This document shows positions 1 through 10,458 of a stretch of 64,000 bases of DNA, one piece after another. A program made the position numbers and the translations under genes. Origin of the DNA: Maylandia zebra (taxonomy: Eukaryota > Chordata > Actinopteri > Cichliformes > Cichlidae); the NCBI RefSeq assembly GCF_041146795.1, contig NC_135185.1, forward strand, positions 9,441,029-9,505,028. Reading direction: 5' to 3'. Under the pieces are notes generated by a model, which was not told where the DNA came from, did no database searches, and saw only the letters and a list, made by a program, of their open reading frames with translations. Positions within the stretch are counted from its first letter, which is position 1, and each line of letters starts with the position of its first letter.

Positions 1-2546
1 AGGTATAAGCTTTCTTGTACTGTGGCGGCCATCGCCATGTACTCTGCCTCGCACGTTGACAAAGCTACTGTAGCTTGCTTCCTGGTTTTCCAGCAGATCA
101 CTGGCCCATTTTTGGATAGTACAAAACAATAACCCGTTGTACTTCTCCTGTCACTCAAGTCTGTGGCCCAATCTGCATCGCTGTATGCTATAAGATTTAG
201 GTTTCCTTCTATCCTTTTATAGCACAGCTCTTTGTTTAGTGTCCCCTTAAGGTAACGTAATACATGTTTTGCTGCTGTCCAATGATGCTCTTTTGGCTCA
301 GACAGGTATTGTGACAGTTTGCTCACTATCCAACTCAAATCTGGTCTTGTACATGTCATTAAGTAAATCAAACTGCCCACTAATTCTCTATATTTTCCTG
401 AATCAACTGATTCACCATGTGCACCAAAATCATTTTTGAGTTCACAAGGAGTAGAACGTGGCTTACAGTCAGACATTTTGAACTTTTCCAGGATTTTTGT
501 GATGTACCGTGTCTGATTTAGTCTTATCTCATGGTTCTCTTGTATACAGTCAATACCCAAGAAATGTTTGAGCTCACCAAGATCCTTCATTTTAAATTTC
601 TCATCCAACATTTGTTTCACGTTTCTGATAGCGTCCTCACCGTTGGCAGCTATGATTACATCATCAACCCAGATGATAAGAATCACTGTCTCACTCGCTG
701 TCTGTCTGGAATATACACAATGGTCTACAGGATTTTGTTTGTAACCTTTTTCACATAAATGGTCATGTAACATCTTATTCCAGTTCCTGCCAGATTGTTT
801 CAAACCATATAGTGATTTGTTTAGTTTACAGACCAGTTTTTCACCTGTGTCTGACTTTACTTCAAAACCTTCTGGTTGCTGCATATACACCTCACAATCG
901 ATTGGGGCGTGCAAATAAGCAGTCTTCACGTCCATTTGATGGAGTTTAAAGTTGTGCTGTACTGCTAATTGCATCAGCGTACGCACTGACGTCATATCTG
1001 CAGTCGGCGAAAAGGTTTCTTTGTAATCAATGCCTTGAACTTGGCTATAGCCTTTAGCAACATATCTTGCTTTAAATGTTTTAGTCTGATTTGGGTTCTC
1101 TTTTATCACATACACCCATCTCCCCCCCACTGCATTTTTACCTTCTGGCAGCGTGGTTAAAGTAAACGTATTATTGTCTTTCAAGGATCTTATTTCATCT
1201 TCCATAGCATCTGACCAACACTTAGAGTTCGATGACTGCATAGCTTCTTCAAAAGTCTTTGGTATGTCGTACATCACCCTGTAACAGTAATCTACAGTCA
1301 GTGATGTTTGGTCGTCTTCTGCAGTTTGGACATAGTCTTTCAGGTAATCTGGCCTTCTCCTGTTTCGTTTGGGATATCGTTCAGACTCTGTTCTATCACT
1401 CTGTTTGTCTGAGTTTTGTGCATCATTTATGCCATTGTCCTGAATGTCACTTTCAGGTTCCAGGATCATACTTTCATCTGATCTCTGGTCATTCCCTGTT
1501 TTGTCCTTTCTAGCGGGGTACTTCAAGATGTCCCCTGGAGTCAAATCATCATCTCCATTGTCATCAACCTGAGTGGTCTGGGTTTGGTGCTCAACTACAC
1601 TTTTAGTGAGGAACTTGACCAACCTATGTCTAAGAACTCGTCCTGTTTTAGGGTAGTAGATTAGATACGACGGACTGTTTTTATCGTAACCCACAAAAAC
1701 TCCTTCGTCACATCTTGCGTCTAACTTTTTTTTGTTGTGCCCGTAACCATAGCAAACTGATCCAAAAATCCCCATCCTCGACATGTCTGGCTTCTTTCCT
1801 GTCAGCATGTAATAAGGGGTTTGCTTTGTGCGTCTGTTGTAACACCTATTACGAATTACTGCGGCAGTCATAACAGCATAAGTCCATAATCTTTTTGGCA
1901 GGTTACTTTCGATCAACATACACCGTGCCATTTCAAAAAGTGTTCGCCATTGTCTCTCGGCAGTCCCATTCTGATGAGGTGAATACGGCGCTGATGTCAT
2001 TGCTTTGTCACTGTGGGTTACATGTATGGCAAACGGCTTGAAAGATTCAGGCAACCCTTTTAGCACCATTGCAATAAGCAGTCCATCACTTAATGTCTCT
2101 TCTGCATTCCTCAGAGCTGTAATGGCAGTCTCAGCCCTTATCATATAGTCTGTGACGCTCTCACTGGGAGTTTTCTGTAGCGACGTTAGCTCCGTGTACA
2201 GGCTAATCACACGTGGTGTCCCCTTACCGGCGTAGTGCTCTCTCAGAATCTCCAACGCTTTTCGTCCGTCATCCTTGGCATCTCTCATCACGAGTGAAAG
2301 ACTTCTATCATCCAATACTTGGATTAGCTCTGCATAAGCTACTTCATTCTTTTCATCCAAGTCCTTGTCTTCTTCCTCCGACTCGCCGGGCTCGTTCAGA
2401 ATGGCAGCCTTTAGCCCAAGTAGCCGCAGGTATCCCAGGAACTTTGTTTCCCACAGTTCATAGTTTCTCTCGTCTCCGTCGAAGCATAGACGGTTCCACC
2501 GGCTTCCCACATCCCTTCTGGGCCCATAACCTGTTGGAGGTTCCAT
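1..2546 (-). CDS. copia gag-pol polyprotein, internally deleted, runs off window
   Basis: The frame opens at ATG 2546-2544 (start [17 protein letters not shown]) and stays open for about 848 codons to the window edge. Residues 1 to about 183 are a UBN2/DUF4219-type gag. At about 2000-1990 it passes directly into the second half of the integrase core ([13 protein letters not shown]), followed by the integrase tail and acidic linker. Reverse transcriptase starts near residue 470 (GGRWVY, then FSPTADM) with the catalytic IIWVDDVII around base 680, and RNase H motifs (YSDADWA, CEAEYMA) lie within the first 200 bases. The gag zinc knuckle, the protease and the HHCC and first catalytic part of integrase are missing. 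The element could not move by itself, yet no stop has accumulated in the stretch I read. Confidence 0.85.
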   Translation of the reverse strand, partial: MEPPTGYGPRRDVGSRWNRLCFDGDERNYELWETKFLGYLRLLGLKAAILNEPGESEEEDKDLDEKNEVAYAELIQVLDDRSLSLVMRDAKDDGRKALEILREHYAGKGTPRVISLYTELTSLQKTPSESVTDYMIRAETAITALRNAEETLSDGLLIAMVLKGLPESFKPFAIHVTHSDKAMTSAPYSPHQNGTAERQWRTLFEMARCMLIESNLPKRLWTYAVMTAAVIRNRCYNRRTKQTPYYMLTGKKPDMSRMGIFGSVCYGYGHNKKKLDARCDEGVFVGYDKNSPSYLIYYPKTGRVLRHRLVKFLTKSVVEHQTQTTQVDDNGDDDLTPGDILKYPARKDKTGNDQRSDESMILEPESDIQDNGINDAQNSDKQSDRTESERYPKRNRRRPDYLKDYVQTAEDDQTSLTVDYCYRVMYDIPKTFEEAMQSSNSKCWSDAMEDEIRSLKDNNTFTLTTLPEGKNAVGGRWVYVIKENPNQTKTFKARYVAKGYSQVQGIDYKETFSPTADMTSVRTLMQLAVQHNFKLHQMDVKTAYLHAPIDCEVYMQQPEGFEVKSDTGEKLVCKLNKSLYGLKQSGRNWNKMLHDHLCEKGYKQNPVDHCVYSRQTASETVILIIWVDDVIIAANGEDAIRNVKQMLDEKFKMKDLGELKHFLGIDCIQENHEIRLNQTRYITKILEKFKMSDCKPRSTPCELKNDFGAHGESVDSGKYRELVGSLIYLMTCTRPDLSWIVSKLSQYLSEPKEHHWTAAKHVLRYLKGTLNKELCYKRIEGNLNLIAYSDADWATDLSDRRSTTGYCFVLSKNGPVICWKTRKQATVALSTCEAEYMAMAATVQESLY

Positions 2547-2820
2547 TTTTTAGGGCAGAAATACCGGGGTTACTCGCATATCTCACGGAGGAATAAACCA
2601 TACACACGTTGTTTAGAGTTTTACATCAGAGGGACACACCTTCCTCTGCGCCATCATTTATTGCACACACACTTCCGTATTTATACCTTTCAGGTTAAGA
2701 GCACATACATATATGATAGGGCAACAGAAATAATTAATGCTGAGGATCATCCAAAGAAAAAGCTGCTTTCAGGCTCTTCACTGCCACAAGGGGGCGCCAC
2801 AGCAGGTCTGACTTGGCACA
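2547..2820 (-). repeat. probable copia 5' LTR and leader
   Basis: This non-coding block lies immediately upstream of the copia gag on the minus strand. It contains a TATA-like box (TATAAATA) and, about 20 bases further on, AATAAA, the promoter and polyadenylation pair expected of an LTR. It begins TGTG on the minus strand. I could not recognise the tRNA primer site with confidence. No second LTR copy is in the window to confirm the ends. Confidence 0.5.
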
Positions 2821-2889
2821 GTGTTGGTTTTGTGTCTCTGACTGAAAGTAAACATTCAGTTAGAAACGTTTAAATATGAGGAGACTGAC

Positions 2890-3117
2890 CCACTGTGGTG
2901 ATGATAACAGCTCCTTCCTGCCTCTCTGTGGTTTCTTTGGCCTCACTGTCCAAGGTGAGGAAGAGCCCGGTGCTGGCCTGCTTCATCATGTGAAGGTGGG
3001 TGGTGTTCTGCTGTGATGAAGCTGCAGATGGACTCTTTGAAGGATAAAGGGCTTGTTTGTGAGATGCAGCTCCTCCTTCGTTCAGACAGATCCAGCTGAA
3101 GTCGGCCTCAAACCCAT
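2890..3117 (-). other. possible coding exon of an unidentified host gene
   Basis: On the minus strand 3117-2890 is open without stops for about 76 codons in one frame (reading ..GFEADFSWICLNEGG..). It is preceded by AG at 3119-3118 and followed by GTCAGT at 2889-2884, which fit an acceptor and a donor. Both ends would be in phase 1. The peptide is low in repeats and unlike the flanking transposons. The acceptor has a poor pyrimidine tract, I do not recognise the protein, and no neighbouring exon was found. It could be a host exon split by the copia insertion, or chance. Confidence 0.3.
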
Positions 3118-3179
3118 CTTTGTTTACAGGTTTATCTAAACTGGCTGTCGAGCACGCTGATCAGCTGCTCACAAAACCA

Positions 3180-4005
3180 ACAGAACGGGCAGGGGAAAAA
3201 AAGAAAAAAAAATGCATATATCGATCACCTGGATCACCTGCTGAGAAAGAAAAAAGAAAACAAGCAGAAGAGAACAAGAGTAATAGAATAAACAACATCA
3301 CAATGATATATGGGAATATGACAGTAAATACTAAATGTTAAACATTATTGTGCAGCACGTAAGATCGACAGAACACAGTGTGCTTTGAGGTAGGAGCCAA
3401 AAAGGGTGTAGTTTGTGGGTGTGATCACCCGTGTGTACACCTGTGAGCATGGACGCGCTTGTTTTTTTTAAAAGGTTCCTTCATGTAATAATCTGCTAGA
3501 GGGTGTGGGGGGGCCACAGCTCCGTCCTCTAGGGCATGAAGCAGGTATGGAGGAGATCAAAACTCCAGACATCCGGAGGCCCTCAGAACACAAGAGACCA
3601 AGGAAGACCAACAGAGGGGCAGCCGCGCCACTGTCCCAGAAAGAGCTGAGGAGAGTCCCAGATGAGGGCTCACCCAGCAGCTGCGGAGCAGAAGCCAGGG
3701 GGAGTTGCAGTGACGCGCCCGTGAGCTCCGCCGGCAGCCTGCTGTGCCTGAGTGACCGAGCCCCAGGCCGAGAGGCCGGGGGCACCCCACCTCCGGAGTG
3801 GCCCGAGCGAGCCCCAGGCTCCAGGCCCCGATAAGCGGCCGCCAAGGAGTGAACCGGTGTGTACCTGGACGCCCATCCCCAGACACAAAGAACCACCAAC
3901 CCACCGACACCTGAGGGAGTCCGCCACTGGCAGGGGAAGTGGTGGTGGGGGGAGATAGACCTCCAAACCTTGGAGGGCCTGAGATGTCCCCAGGGAGGTG
4001 GCGTC
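3180..4005 (-). repeat. LINE-like 3' end, copy 1 (minus orientation)
   Basis: This stretch is closely similar to 8790-9496. Shared landmarks in the same order include an A-rich block, GTGCAGCACG near 3351, GTGTACACCTGTG near 3432, and the run from CAGGTATGGAGGAGATC near 3543 through the CCAGACATCC segment to GAGCTGAGGAGAGTCCCAGA near 3645. Copy 2 has an A-rich tail and a target duplication showing that the element lies on the minus strand, so this copy is read in the same orientation. It extends about 340 bases further 5' than copy 2. The open frames within it are low-complexity and are not annotated as genes. The family is not identified; an L1-type or other non-LTR element is most likely. 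Confidence 0.65.
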
Positions 4006-4458
4006 TGATACCCAACCTGCTTCTTACTATCAAAGCGCTTCATAACCTCGCTCCTCCATATTTATCTGATCGCCTCCATACGTACTCGCCCCCTCATTCT
4101 GTCTGTTCCACCTGCTCGCCTGACTATCCTGGGACTCAGAGCCTTTAGTTGTTCTGCCCGAGACTTTGGATGCACTTCCACCAGATCTCCGGACCACAAA
4201 CTCTCTACTTTTAAATCCTGTCTCAAAACCATTTATTTAGGATTGCATACTGTCTTAGACTGTCTTAGTCCATTTTTACCTTGCTCAGCTTTGATGCTTT
4301 CATGCTTGTGTTTTGTTTTGTTTTACCTTATGTCTAAATCTTATTTTGCAATGTTTATTATATTTTATTGCTGCTATTGTTCTTGTGCTATCGTAAGGTA
4401 ACCTTGAGGGTCTTAATGGCGCCTATAAATAACATGTATTATTATTATTGTTGTTGTT
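4006..4458 (+). mobile_element. L2-like LINE 3' end
   Basis: Forward translation gives the conserved C-terminal end of an L2/CR1-clade reverse transcriptase ORF: IPNLLLTIKALHNLAPPYLS, then RAFSCSARDF and STFKSCLKTIYL. A short AT-rich 3' tail follows, ending in (ATT/GTT)n at 4436-4462, the microsatellite-like tail typical of this clade. Frame breaks are present (for example the stop after PGTQSL), so it is a dead 5'-truncated copy. It abuts the end of the preceding LINE-like repeat. Confidence 0.75.
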
Positions 4459-6103
4459 ATTATAGAACTGGTCCTAACACTGAACCCTGTGGAACTCCGT
4501 AGTTAATCTCAGTGATTGACAGACTTGTCAATCACAAGCTAGCCCCGCCCTAATCCCCCCATTCTGACTCCAACAGTACCATCATGTCCAAAGGGAACTT
4601 CCTGTTTTATTCAGTCAGACCTGAGAGCAGCGACTGAGCCCATAAACTCATCAGGAATCGGCCCACTGGGCTCATTTCTCTCAGACTTCTATCTAATCAG
4701 ACGTCAGAGGAGTCGCCCCCTGCTGGACATTAGAGAGAATGCAGGTAAGAAGCCTTTCTTCAGCCTGCAGTCTGACTAATCAGCTCTGTGATGTGTGGCG
4801 TGACCTCTCATGGAAAATCTTGTCTGCTCGGTGCATGGACAGTAAGAGGATCCCTGCTTTTCACAGGCGTCTGCAGCTCCTGCGCTCCCTGGGGAGCATT
4901 AATGATCCAAGCTTATCTCTGTAAGCTGATTAAAGCACTTGTTGACCTCATTAAGATGTGTCAGTCAGCTTGCTTACAGGTCTGATTTCTGCTGATTCCT
5001 TCTTTACCTTATCTTCTCATCAGCCCGCATCGACTCAGGTGCAGCCACTGAAAACGCCTCACCACACTCGTCATTATCTGGCTTTGAGGGCCGCCTCTCC
5101 TCCTGTGTTGTGGTGAGTTGTACATTCAGCAAGTGGCTGCAGAAATGCAGCTGCTCGAACACTAAACACAACCACGAGGCCGCTCAGCCATCACCATCAC
5201 TGCAGGCCCGGACAGATCCCCGTGTGCTCGTCCCGGCTGCAGAGGCCTCCGCAGTGGTGATTACAACTGTTCTTACCCAACAGGTGAAACACAGCTGCCA
5301 CACAGGTACGTCACAGGCCCCAAAAGGTTTTTACCTACATCAGATATAGTGATGTCATCATGTTGCCTAGCAACGGAATAAAATGACCTGTTTTTTCCCT
5401 GTGAAGCAGTTGTTGTTTTCATTTCAGAGCCAGCAGCACGAACAGGCCGCGGCGTGGACACGTGAGTATTAATAACACGTGGACCCAAAGGACGCAGCGC
5501 TGCCGGCGTTCTGATGCAGGCACCAGGATGTGTCGGACTTGTGTGACCCGGGCAGCACATTTTCCTCTGAGCGTGTTTAAAGGTGACTTCTGTAATCACG
5601 CAGCGCAGCGCTCCATCCTCCTCCACCTTCCTCGATACCATTTCCCCTCCAACTCAATCACGTCCAGCGCGCCTCGCCTGCAGCTTTCTGCACATTTACA
5701 GAATCCAACATTCAATCAGGACATCATTCCCCCTCCAGTGGAAACGATCATATCTGAGCTTTGCTCTGATGCGTCACATGAAATGTACTTTCTACAGGCC
5801 TGAAAATAAAAACACAATAAAAGCAGAGGTGAATCGCCAGGTGTTAACCGCTGAACGCCTCGTGCATCATATTAGAAACAGACAGTTTCTGTCTACATCA
5901 TCAGAGTGATTCTGTTTCCCTCGAAAACCTAAAGAAACAGAAAAATTACATTTTAAGGAAAAAACTGCAGATGTAGCAAATCTGACACAATAAAATTCTG
6001 ATATGTAGTTTTTATATTTGGAAAAGTAAAACAAATAGCGAAAAACAAATGATTTTATTTTGAATAAACTGTTTTCATGCACATTTATTAGTGCTTTGCT
6101 TAC
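4459..6103. other. intergenic, no gene recognised
   Basis: About 1.6 kb between transposons. Short open frames on both strands lack recognisable domains, splice context or conservation signals. A short dispersed-looking segment at 4505-4550 (TGATTGACAGACTTGTCAATCA with imperfect dyad symmetry) may be a MITE fragment. Nothing else is supported. Confidence 0.6.
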
Positions 6104-6769
6104 TGTTACATCCTGGGAGGCTGTGGGAGTGTGTGGGCGTGGTGTTGTCTTCTCTCTCTCCTCCTCCTTCGTTCTGGCCCCTCCCCTTGTCTCTCTCTGC
6201 CCCTGCCCTCTCCTTTAGGTCACACCTGCTGCTCATCTGCTCTCATTACAACCAATTACCCTCAGGGGTGATATAAGCTGGAGAAGAGCAGTGTGGAGGA
6301 GGAGGGAGAGGTTTCTGGTGGATTTCCTCTGTGCTGGTCAGAGCGTGCTACTGGCTTAGGTGTGGAACAGCCTGCTGCGTATGACCAGCCTTCTGGTGTG
6401 TGGCTCTTTGTGAGTAGTGTTTAACTGAGCAGTGATTGCCCATGAGTGACGGCGGCCTTCATTAGTTTGTGTGGCCTGCCTGGATATTGTTTGTTAGCAG
6501 CGTTGCTGTCTCTTTCTGTTGAAACCTTATTGTTGCTTTCTTTGTTGAGTGGTCATTACCACTTTGGGTTGACCTCCCTGATTTCTTATTATAGCAGCGG
6601 TGCTGTCTCCTTTTGTTGTTGCCATTTATATGATTATTGAGGTGTTTGCCTACAATAAAGATCTATTTTATGTTAAATACCTCTGCCTGGCGTTCTTTTC
6701 ATTCCACCTGGATCTAACTGTTACTGTCCCCCACCCTCATCGCCTAGACTTTTATGTGGGGACGTAACA
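6104..6769 (+). repeat. gypsy 5' LTR
   Basis: The LTR is 666 bases and bounded by perfect 6-bp inverted ends, TGTTAC at 6104 and GTAACA at 6764-6769. It contains a TATA-like ATATAAG at 6271-6277 and AATAAA at 6654-6659. The primer binding site starts three bases after its end. No second copy is in the window, so its age cannot be estimated from LTR divergence. Confidence 0.85.
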
Positions 6770-6772
6770 AAG

Positions 6773-6790
6773 TGGGGGCTCGTCCGGGAT
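6773..6790 (+). other. primer binding site, tRNA-Pro type
   Basis: TGGGGGCTCGTCCGGGAT lies immediately after the LTR. This 18-mer is complementary to the 3' end of tRNA-Pro, and as recalled it is the same primer site used by murine gammaretroviruses. Its position, three bases past GTAACA, confirms the LTR boundary and plus orientation. Confidence 0.9.
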
Positions 6791-7260
6791 CGGAATGAAA
6801 GGAATTGGGTTGATTACAAGTGTGAACAGGTGTTTGTGTGTTGTGTGAAGGTCGTTTGGCTAGCTGCTGCTCTCCCCGGCTAGCACAGGGGAGTGTCTAG
6901 CTGAGCATTTGCTCTTCCTTCGGACACTCATTTTTTGTTTTGCCTTTTTTATTTTCGGAGCAAACCCGGGTGGGGATTAATTCTCTGTTGGGGGTAGGCT
7001 TGTCGGTGCCTTTTGGCACTTGATGATTCGCCTTTAAAGTGGCCTCGAGCCTGGTACGCTCCAGAAGCTAGGACAGGCTAGATTCTGAGCAGGCAGGACT
7101 GGGGGGAGTGTGGGCTTTTCAATTAATGGTTGACTTTTTGACACAACACATTTCTCTTTCACCTGTGTGTAGTTCTGTAGTGAAGGCATTGTGTGTGTGT
7201 GTGTGTGTGTGTGGCCTTTTAGTGGTTTGCTTGTGTTTTGGCAGGCCATTTTGGGTTTTC

Positions 7261-8457
7261 ATGGCCACTTTTGATATTGCTGGGTTTACAGCAGAGCCGT
7301 CGCTTGCCCTGCTAGATGTTTGTAGGAAGAGGGATCTGCATGAGCTGGCTACACATTACGGGATCAGTGTCTCCACTGGTCTACGCAAAGCCGAGCTGAA
7401 AGCCGCTCTGGTGTCCGGGTTGTTGGAGAAGAGGGTGGTTGTAATGCAAGAACCTCCGAGCACACCCGGTCCGGCTGGACCAAGTGCGGCGCCTCCTGTT
7501 CGAGGCCAGGTTGTAGAACCAGCAGTGTCCACACCTATGGACCAGGGGTTGCCCGAGGGGGGGCCTATGACGCTGCCCCGTTTTGATCCACTCTCCATCC
7601 AGTCATCAGAGGGTTCTAAGCAGGATGCTAGGCTCAAAGTCCGTCTAGCTCGCCTCCAGCTGGAGAAGGAGCAGAGCGAGAGAGAGTTCCAGCTGAAGAG
7701 GGAGATAGAGCTTAGGCGTTTGGACGCAGAACTGGCTAGGGCTAGAGAGGTTGAGCTGATGAAAGTGGAGGCGGAGACGAAGGTCAAGCTGCGACAGCTG
7801 GAACTCCAGCAGGCCTCCACCCCTCCTGTGGTGGCTTCGCTGTCACATACAGACGTTCAGTTTGATGTAGGAAGGAATAGTCGTCTGGTCCCTGCATTTC
7901 GTGACACTGAGGTGGAGATTTATTTTGAATCGTTTGAGCGGATAGCGACAGCCTTGCGTTGGCCGCGGGATGCGTGGGCCATCCTGCTACAGTGCAAGCT
8001 GGTGGGCAAGGCGCAGGAAGTTTGTTCCTCGTTGTCCACTGAATGCAGCTTGGACTACGACAAACTGAAAAGTGCAATCCTGTTAGCCTATGAACTAGTT
8101 CCCGAGGCTTACAGGCAGCGATTTCGGGGGCTGAAAAAGGTGCAGGGTCAATCCTTCCTGGATTTCGCAAGAGAAAAGAGTATCCTCTTTGATCGGTGGT
8201 GTATGGCCTGTAAAGCTGCAGACCTAGCTTCGGTACGGGAATTGATTCTCATTGAGGAGTTCAAAAATTGCGTCACCGAGCGGATGGCGGTATATCTGAA
8301 TGAGCAGAAGGTCTCTACGTTGCAGCAGACCGCGACCCTGGCTGACGAGTTCGCACTCGTCCATAAAACCAGTGTTGTTAAGCATGAGCGACGCGACATA
8401 CTAGCAAAGGCTAGCGGTGCTAGTGGTGAGCAAGACACAAGGACACAAGTGCGCTGA
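7261..8457 (+). CDS. gypsy gag, SCAN-like capsid
   Basis: The frame gives 398 codons from MATFDIAGF at 7261 to TGA. Residues about 25-55 (DLHELATHYGISVS..LRKAELKAAL) resemble a SAP-type helix-extension-helix. Residues about 120-195 form a charged heptad-rich coiled coil (LQLEKEQSEREFQLKREIEL). Residues about 200-370 form a SCAN/retroviral capsid C-terminal-like region (YFESFERIA; YELVPEAYRQRFRGLKK). I chose 7261 because the frame upstream to 7108 only reads leader and a GT microsatellite. The CCHC zinc knuckle expected after the capsid is absent, so the frame ends early. There are no internal stops. Confidence 0.8.
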   Translation: MATFDIAGFTAEPSLALLDVCRKRDLHELATHYGISVSTGLRKAELKAALVSGLLEKRVVVMQEPPSTPGPAGPSAAPPVRGQVVEPAVSTPMDQGLPEGGPMTLPRFDPLSIQSSEGSKQDARLKVRLARLQLEKEQSEREFQLKREIELRRLDAELARAREVELMKVEAETKVKLRQLELQQASTPPVVASLSHTDVQFDVGRNSRLVPAFRDTEVEIYFESFERIATALRWPRDAWAILLQCKLVGKAQEVCSSLSTECSLDYDKLKSAILLAYELVPEAYRQRFRGLKKVQGQSFLDFAREKSILFDRWCMACKAADLASVRELILIEEFKNCVTERMAVYLNEQKVSTLQQTATLADEFALVHKTSVVKHERRDILAKASGASGEQDTRTQVR

Positions 8458-8749
8458 GGTAAACAGGCAGTAACTGTTTGATAAAGGTCTGTGCTATTCT
8501 GTCACGTTTAGTCCTGAGTGTACCTGCAGCACGGCTCAGTCGTGAAGCTGTAGGATAGAGGTGTGACGGTGTTTGGATCATTACACGACAGTGCTGACAC
8601 AGACAACAGGCTGCTCCGCCCATCTCCACCCCCTTTGAGAAAACCTTCTGATTGGCTGCCCCTCACAAACAGCAGGTATGTAGATGTCAGCATGTCTGCT
8701 CTCTGGGGCGTCATACATGTCCCTCCGTTGGATAAGCAGAACATCAAAC
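8458..8749. other. intergenic between two retroelements
   Basis: About 290 bases between the truncated gypsy gag and the LINE-like insertion. I see no coding, splice or structural signal. The 3' breakpoint of the gypsy element probably lies near 8440-8460. Confidence 0.5.
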
Positions 8750-8762
8750 AAAAATGCTTTTC

Positions 8763-9496
8763 CTTTTTTTTTTTTTTTCTTTTTCTTTTACCAAGTGGAT
8801 CATCATGGCCTTGCCATATTGGTCCATTTGATTGACCTTTATTATAATTATGAATTTATTTTATTTACAGTTGCTACAAACGGGACAGACATGACTGGGG
8901 GATAGGACAGGGAGAAAGAATGAAAGAAAGAGAGGGAGAGAAAGAAAACCAAAGGGGACAAGAGACGGTGAGAAGGGGGGGAAGAAAGAAAAAAAAAACA
9001 AACAAACAAAAAAAACAACAACAACAACAAAAAAAACAACACCTGGGTCACCTGTATGGAGAAAAAAAACAGAAGAGAAAGCAAACAACAAAGAGCAACA
9101 TAATAAAAAAAACGGCACCATCACAATAAACTAGCTAGCAGTAGATAACAGTAGATACTAAATAATAAACGATATTGTGCAGCACGCAAGATAGACAGCG
9201 CACAATGTGCTTTGAGGCAGCAGCCAAGAAAGCTGTAGTCCGCGTCTGTGAATACCCGTGTGTACACCTGTGTGCATACCGGTGTGGATCAGCATGCTTG
9301 TATTCCAAAGGTTTCTCCATGTAATGATCTGCTAGGGAGTGTGGGGAGCCACAGCCCCGTCCTCCAGGGTATGAAGCAGGTATGGAGGAGATCAAAACTC
9401 CAGACATCCAGAGGCCCCCAGAACACAAGAGACCATGGAAGACCAACAGAGGGGCAGCTGCGCCACTGTCCCAGTAAGAGCTGAGGAGAGTCCCAG
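8763..9496 (-). mobile_element. LINE-like retroposon, copy 2, with target-site duplication
   Basis: The element is flanked by perfect 13-bp duplications AAAAATGCTTTTC at 8750-8762 and 9497-9509. A T-rich run directly after the left duplication (8763-8790) is its A-rich tail, so the element lies on the minus strand and is 5'-truncated at 9496. A purine-rich block (8910-9060) precedes sequence shared with 3180-3680. These are hallmarks of target-primed reverse transcription. No intact reading frame remains. The family is unassigned. Confidence 0.8.
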
Positions 9497-9509
9497 AAAA
9501 ATGCTTTTC

Positions 9510-10458
9510 TTACTTTGAATTCAAATTAAATCTCTTCATCGAGTATCAGAGAATAAGAAACATCTCAGCGTCGCTCTGTTTCCAGTTTAGCATGTTAATA
9601 ACAGCCAGAAAAGACTGACTCAGTGTTTTTAAGGCTGATGGAGCTCCTGCAAGTTTGGACAAACTCCAACCTACGGAGGAAAATCTGCAAATCATCCAAG
9701 AAAGAATCAAAAAAGGTAAAAGAAAGCTGTTTAATGCCAGGTTTGAGCAGATTCTTTTATTCATATCTCATTTCTACAAAACATATAAATCCTCTTCAGC
9801 TCATTTACTGACAAACAAACACAGAGAGAGGACGATTTTACCCTGCAGTTCCCCCAGCGTCCAGCAGAGGCAGCAGTGAGTCGGTCCCATAGACTCCCAG
9901 GTAAAATGAAACCTGCTCGCAGCCTGATGCACAAACTGTTTGGTCTCTAGAGACAATTTTCTCCCTCGTAACACCAGGTTAACTTGTATTAACTCATTAT
10001 TATTATTATTATCATTATTAAGGTTTAAAGGTTGCATTAATGGGGGCGTGGCCTCTTTGACTGACAGTCGAGACACATTTCAGCTGCTTCCCTCAGCTCT
10101 GCATCTCGAGGTGGACGTCCTTCCAGCTGCAGGAGCACAAACGGTTAACGTGGCCTGAGGCGCTTCCAGAACAAACTGATTTGTGGGGCATGGGCGGAGC
10201 CTTTCACAGCCTCGACCCAAACATGTTCCCTCATCATCCTCATCAACGATGATGAGTGCTGCAATAAAATCTGTACATCTGCTCACACGGTACAAGCAGC
10301 GATGCATCTCGCGGGGGTCACTCTGCTTTGTGAGCATTTAAAGGCAGGCTGAGCGGTTACCAGGCAGCAGCTAAGCACCCTCACACTCCTCTCCTCCTTC
10401 CTCTGTGTTTCCCTGCATCAGGATTGGGATCACATCAGGGAATAATAAAGAGTTCTGA
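9510..10458. other. intergenic 3' of dglucy
   Basis: Apart from the dispersed repeat at 9840-10090, no gene is seen. The 3' UTR of dglucy must begin at 10458 on the minus strand, but I see no AATAAA on that strand within a few hundred bases, so its end is undetermined. Confidence 0.4.
9840..10090 (+). repeat. dispersed repeat family A, copy 1
   Basis: Shares a series of blocks with the reverse complement of 13685-13905: CCAGCAGAGGCAGCAGTGAG near 9857, CACAAACTGTTTGG near 9930, and GGGGCGTGGCCTCTTTGACT near 10040. A short ATT-type microsatellite (9998-10020) lies in the middle. Other partial copies are at 21670 and 25640. No terminal repeats or frame were recognised, so the class is unknown (SINE or MITE-like). 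Confidence 0.6.

Larger units (their letters stand above)
1..2820 (-). mobile_element. Ty1/copia LTR retrotransposon, incomplete at the left edge
   Basis: A minus-strand copia element occupies the left edge. Its coding region runs from 2546 down past base 1, and the non-coding stretch 2547-2820 looks like the 5' LTR plus leader. On the minus strand this stretch starts with TGTGCCAAGT at 2820, has a TATAAATA box at about 2685-2678 and an AATAAA signal at 2662-2657. The order gag, integrase, reverse transcriptase, RNase H is diagnostic of Ty1/copia (Pseudoviridae) rather than gypsy. The 3' LTR lies outside the window, so the LTR ends cannot be fixed by comparison. The exact 5' boundary at 2820 is an estimate. 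Confidence 0.85.
6104..8457 (+). mobile_element. Ty3/gypsy LTR retrotransposon, truncated after gag
   Basis: The unit consists of a 5' LTR (6104-6769), a tRNA-Pro-type primer binding site (6773-6790), a leader and a gag frame with a SCAN-like capsid (7261-8457). No protease, reverse transcriptase, integrase or second LTR follows. The sequence after 8457 has no retroelement coding potential before another repeat begins. It is therefore a 3'-deleted copy. The SCAN-like capsid places it near the Gmr1-like gypsy elements that gave rise to vertebrate SCAN domains (established knowledge; placement inferred). Confidence 0.82.

Noticed and set aside
3468..4043. Minus-strand frame of 191 codons and overlapping frames on both strands
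   Set aside because: Proline/glycine/serine-rich composition without domains, within a repeat that recurs at 8763-9496; GC-rich repeats give long chance frames.
7108..7260. Upstream extension of the gypsy gag frame
   Set aside because: It reads leader and a GT microsatellite; MATFDIAGF at 7261 is the natural start.
8910..9060. Purine-rich block considered as a regulatory or triplex-forming element
   Set aside because: It is internal to a LINE-like retroposon with a clear target duplication, so transposon origin explains it.
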